Of a stretch of DNA of 64,000 nt, positions 62,281 through 64,000 are shown one piece after another. The notes under the pieces were generated by a model. It was not told the origin of the DNA, did no database searches, and saw only the letters and a program-made list of their open reading frames with translations. This DNA is from Microbaculum marinum. GTDB lineage: Bacteria; Pseudomonadota; Alphaproteobacteria; Rhizobiales; Tepidamorphaceae. The first letter of the stretch is position 1. Every line of letters begins with the position of its first letter. Both the position numbers and the translations under genes were made by a program. The DNA lies in assembly GCF_042646165.1 (NCBI RefSeq), contig NZ_JBHRTC010000015.1. The stretch is one strand, 5' to 3'.

Positions 62281-62910
62281 TTACTGCGCCCAGCTCGGCC
62301 GACCGGCGAACCCGGGGGCGGACGAGGGCTGGCTGGGCTGATGTGCGGGTGCCGCAGGGGTGGTCTGCTGCGGGGCATGCCCGGCTGCACCGTGTCCGCC
62401 AAACTGCAGCGGTGCAGTCCCCATGACCCGCGCGTAATCGCGATGATCCGGCGTGACCGCGCTGCGGATCTCGTTCTTGTCGTCGCCGCTGGCGTCGGTG
62501 CCGATGTCGATGCGGGCGATGAACTCGATCCCGTCGAGATCGGCGAAGCCGTTGATCCGCCGCGCCGCCTGCGCCTCGGCCGACATGTCCTTGTCGGAAA
62601 TCCCGCGCGCCGAGTTCAGCATGCCGCGCACGAGGCTGCGGCCCATGTTCGCCCAGTCCGGCCCCTTGGGGCTGTAAAGCCCGATCAGGGTGAAGATCTT
62701 GCGCCGGGCATACTGACCCTCGGTTACCGTGAACTCGCCGTTGAGATAGACAGCACCCGTCGAGCCGCGCGTGGCATAGCCGCCGGTCCAACCCTGCGAG
62801 GCATCGTCGAAGCCGCCGGGGCGGATGGTCAGGCGCACCTTGGCCAGCGTGCCCTTGGGGATCAGGTTGGTGTTGCTCTGCGCGTCGTTGAAATCGTTCC
62901 AGGAACCCAT
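62281..62910 (-). CDS. Conserved phage protein, possible ssDNA-binding
   Basis: A 209-residue protein with a compact beta-rich N-terminal two-thirds (PKGTLAKVRLTIRPGGFDDA, GAVYLNGEFTVTEGQYARRKIFTLIGLYSP) and a disordered Pro/Ala/Gln-rich tail ending FAGRPSWAQ. The layout (OB-like core, flexible tail with a terminal hydrophobic tip) resembles single-strand-binding proteins, and it lies next to the RecA-like ATPase gene. The family is not recognised, so the role is inferred. Confidence 0.65.
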   Translation of the reverse strand: MGSWNDFNDAQSNTNLIPKGTLAKVRLTIRPGGFDDASQGWTGGYATRGSTGAVYLNGEFTVTEGQYARRKIFTLIGLYSPKGPDWANMGRSLVRGMLNSARGISDKDMSAEAQAARRINGFADLDGIEFIARIDIGTDASGDDKNEIRSAVTPDHRDYARVMGTAPLQFGGHGAAGHAPQQTTPAAPAHQPSQPSSAPGFAGRPSWAQ

Positions 62911-62929
62911 GGGGAACCTCCTTTTCTGA

Positions 62930-63802
62930 TCAGGATTGCAGTTGGGATTGGGCGTCAGCCGCCGGATCGGCGGGTGGCGGGGTGTAGGTCAGGCGCTTGG
63001 GCGCTGGCGCGACAGGGGCGCGGATCTTCGTCATCAGGCGGCCGAGGTGAGGCTCCTCGACCTGATCCAGACGGCCGGAGCGATCCTTGGCCGGAAAGCC
63101 CCAGGGGTTGATCGTCTGGCAAACGAAGGCGCGATAGGGATCGCCATCGGCCTTCAGCTCCGCCATGGTGATTACCTCGTCGACGATCCCCGGCAACTCC
63201 AACCCGGTCTTCGAGCCGTCGATCTGCGGCTGGAACACCTTGCGATTGAAGTCGTCGAGCTTCTCGTCGAGGATTCCGACGAACCAGACGTTCTTGGCCC
63301 GCGTGTGCTGGAGATGGGTGAGCCAGCCGATCATCTCGCGGCCGTGCAGCCCGTAGGCCCCGCGCACATCCGGCTTGCCAGTCTTCTCCGACAGCGCCTC
63401 GGGCTGGCCCTTGCACCAGCCGAAGCACAGCCGCCCCGCCACGGTGATCGAGTCCACGAAGATCGTGTCGTAGCGGTCGAGCGCGGCCGGATCACCGAAG
63501 CGGTCGCAGACGGCCTTGTAATGCGCGGGGCTGTAGGGTTGCTCGTCGCGCAGCGCCGGGTTCGGTCCGCCGATGAACACCGCGAAATCCCGGCATTCCG
63601 TCCAGGTCCGCGGCCGGATGCTGTCGCCCTCCCAGCCCTCGATGGCGAGATCGCCCGCCTCGAGATCCATGAACAGGGTCGTCGATGCGTTCAGGGTCCA
63701 GAGGAGCGACGTCTTCCCGATGCCGGATTTGCCGAAGATGCAGCCCTTGATCCCGCGTGGCTCGGCCAGCCGCTGGTCGGCGCTGATGATCGGGAGGCTC
63801 AT
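62930..63802 (-). CDS. RecA-like phage ATPase (AAA_24/Sak4-like)
   Basis: A 290-residue ATPase. Walker A GKSGIGKTSL covers residues 24-33, Walker B-like IFVDSITVAG about 125. It contains LGGEMIGW-type HGREMIGWLTHLQHTRAKNVWFVG and ends in a Pro-rich tail. Such proteins act as phage single-strand-annealing or RecA-like factors (Sak4-like). It is between an unknown C-terminal fragment and the putative SSB. ATGA overlap with the upstream gene indicates co-translation. Confidence 0.88.
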   Translation of the reverse strand: MSLPIISADQRLAEPRGIKGCIFGKSGIGKTSLLWTLNASTTLFMDLEAGDLAIEGWEGDSIRPRTWTECRDFAVFIGGPNPALRDEQPYSPAHYKAVCDRFGDPAALDRYDTIFVDSITVAGRLCFGWCKGQPEALSEKTGKPDVRGAYGLHGREMIGWLTHLQHTRAKNVWFVGILDEKLDDFNRKVFQPQIDGSKTGLELPGIVDEVITMAELKADGDPYRAFVCQTINPWGFPAKDRSGRLDQVEEPHLGRLMTKIRAPVAPAPKRLTYTPPPADPAADAQSQLQS

Positions 63803-64000
63803 TGATCGTCCCCCTGCGGGACGATCTCGATCTTCAGCGTGCCGGGACGGACGGTGCGCGCGGGCTCGAAACCGGCACGGATGGCATCGGGCCAGGCGGC
63901 GTATTTGCGCTCGGGCACCTTGAAGGCGATGTCGACATACTGGGCGGGATCGTCCCCGGCGGCGCGGATACGCTCGACCATGGCGGCGAGGCGATCCTGG
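63799..64000 (-). CDS. Partial upstream gene at the right edge
   Basis: The visible 67 codons end with KIEIVPQGDDQ and a stop overlapping the ATPase start (ATGA). The frame is open through the window edge, so the start may be outside; an internal ATG at 63981 would give 60 residues. Visible sequence (MVERIRAAGDDPAQYVDIAFKVPERKYAAWPDAIRAGFEP) does not identify a family. Confidence 0.65.
   Translation of the reverse strand, partial: QDRLAAMVERIRAAGDDPAQYVDIAFKVPERKYAAWPDAIRAGFEPARTVRPGTLKIEIVPQGDDQ

Noticed and set aside
60582..62426. A 614-residue plus-strand frame
   Set aside because: It is antisense to the SF2 helicase gene and reads as shadow sequence.

Overview
The window is high-GC DNA (most stretches near 65-68 % G+C by eye) whose gene families (RcGTA-type tail genes, DUF2924/recombinase module, MerR-controlled metal operons, DUF6127/DUF6441/DUF6362/DUF6511/DUF3489) point to an alphaproteobacterium, probably Rhodobacterales or Rhizobiales. 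Almost everything in it is accessory: an integrative element with a restriction-defence operon, a heavy-metal resistance block, and most of a siphovirus-like prophage that itself carries a mercury-resistance operon. No rRNA, complete tRNA, CRISPR array or transposase was found.

Region 1 (about 236-5144, plus strand) is a tightly coupled replication/integration module: small HTH protein, AEP-type primase fused to a P4/D5 SF3 helicase, a 64-residue conserved protein, a DUF2924 protein, a large serine recombinase and a small HTH-like protein. Each start codon overlaps the preceding stop codon. Region 2 (5722-15365, plus) is an extended restriction-modification operon: Res-like SF2 helicase-nuclease, two small proteins, a beta-class N-methyltransferase whose central recognition region (10441-10980) has a G+C content near 38-40 % against about 65 % around it, a small protein with a caspase-like His-Gly/Cys pair, and a UvrD-type helicase with a RelE/ParE-like N-terminus. 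A tRNA-Ser-3'-end-like repeat pair (15394-15406, 15633-15645) follows and may be a relic attachment site.

Region 3 (15807-27582) is a metal-stress block: YnfA-like protein and a MerR-family regulator divergent from a Zn/Cd/Pb P-type ATPase, a broken pore-loop channel gene, cytochrome c, a small exported protein, multicopper oxidase, DUF302, a VTT membrane protein, an APC permease, a Cu+ ATPase with YHS and HMBD metal-binding domains, and a DUF411 protein.

Region 4 (27609 to beyond the right edge, mostly minus) is a prophage. Reading along the minus strand from the right edge: RecA-like ATPase, conserved protein, SF2 helicase, DUF6511, Cas4-like nuclease, AEP primase-AAA helicase, RuvC-like resolvase, DUF6362, ParB-adenine methyltransferase, C5-cytosine methyltransferase (with an open second frame), small plus-strand genes, terminase, portal, protease-capsid fusion, head completion genes, tail terminator, tail tube, tail assembly chaperones with an A AAA AAC slippery site, tape measure, RcGTA-order genes DUF2460-DUF2163-NlpC/P60-TIM-barrel protein, tail fibre, DUF6127, endolysin and an overlapping Rz/Rz1 spanin pair. 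A merR-merTPFA operon sits between the DUF6441 head-tail gene and the tail terminator, and the merR stop overlaps the tail-terminator start.

The strongest leads are the composite restriction operon with its caspase-like and RelE-UvrD members and apparent recognition-domain swap, the -1 frameshift site in the tail chaperone gene, the mercury operon embedded in the virion gene cluster, the dual-frame methyltransferase locus, and the palindrome/half-site cluster at 56951-57050.
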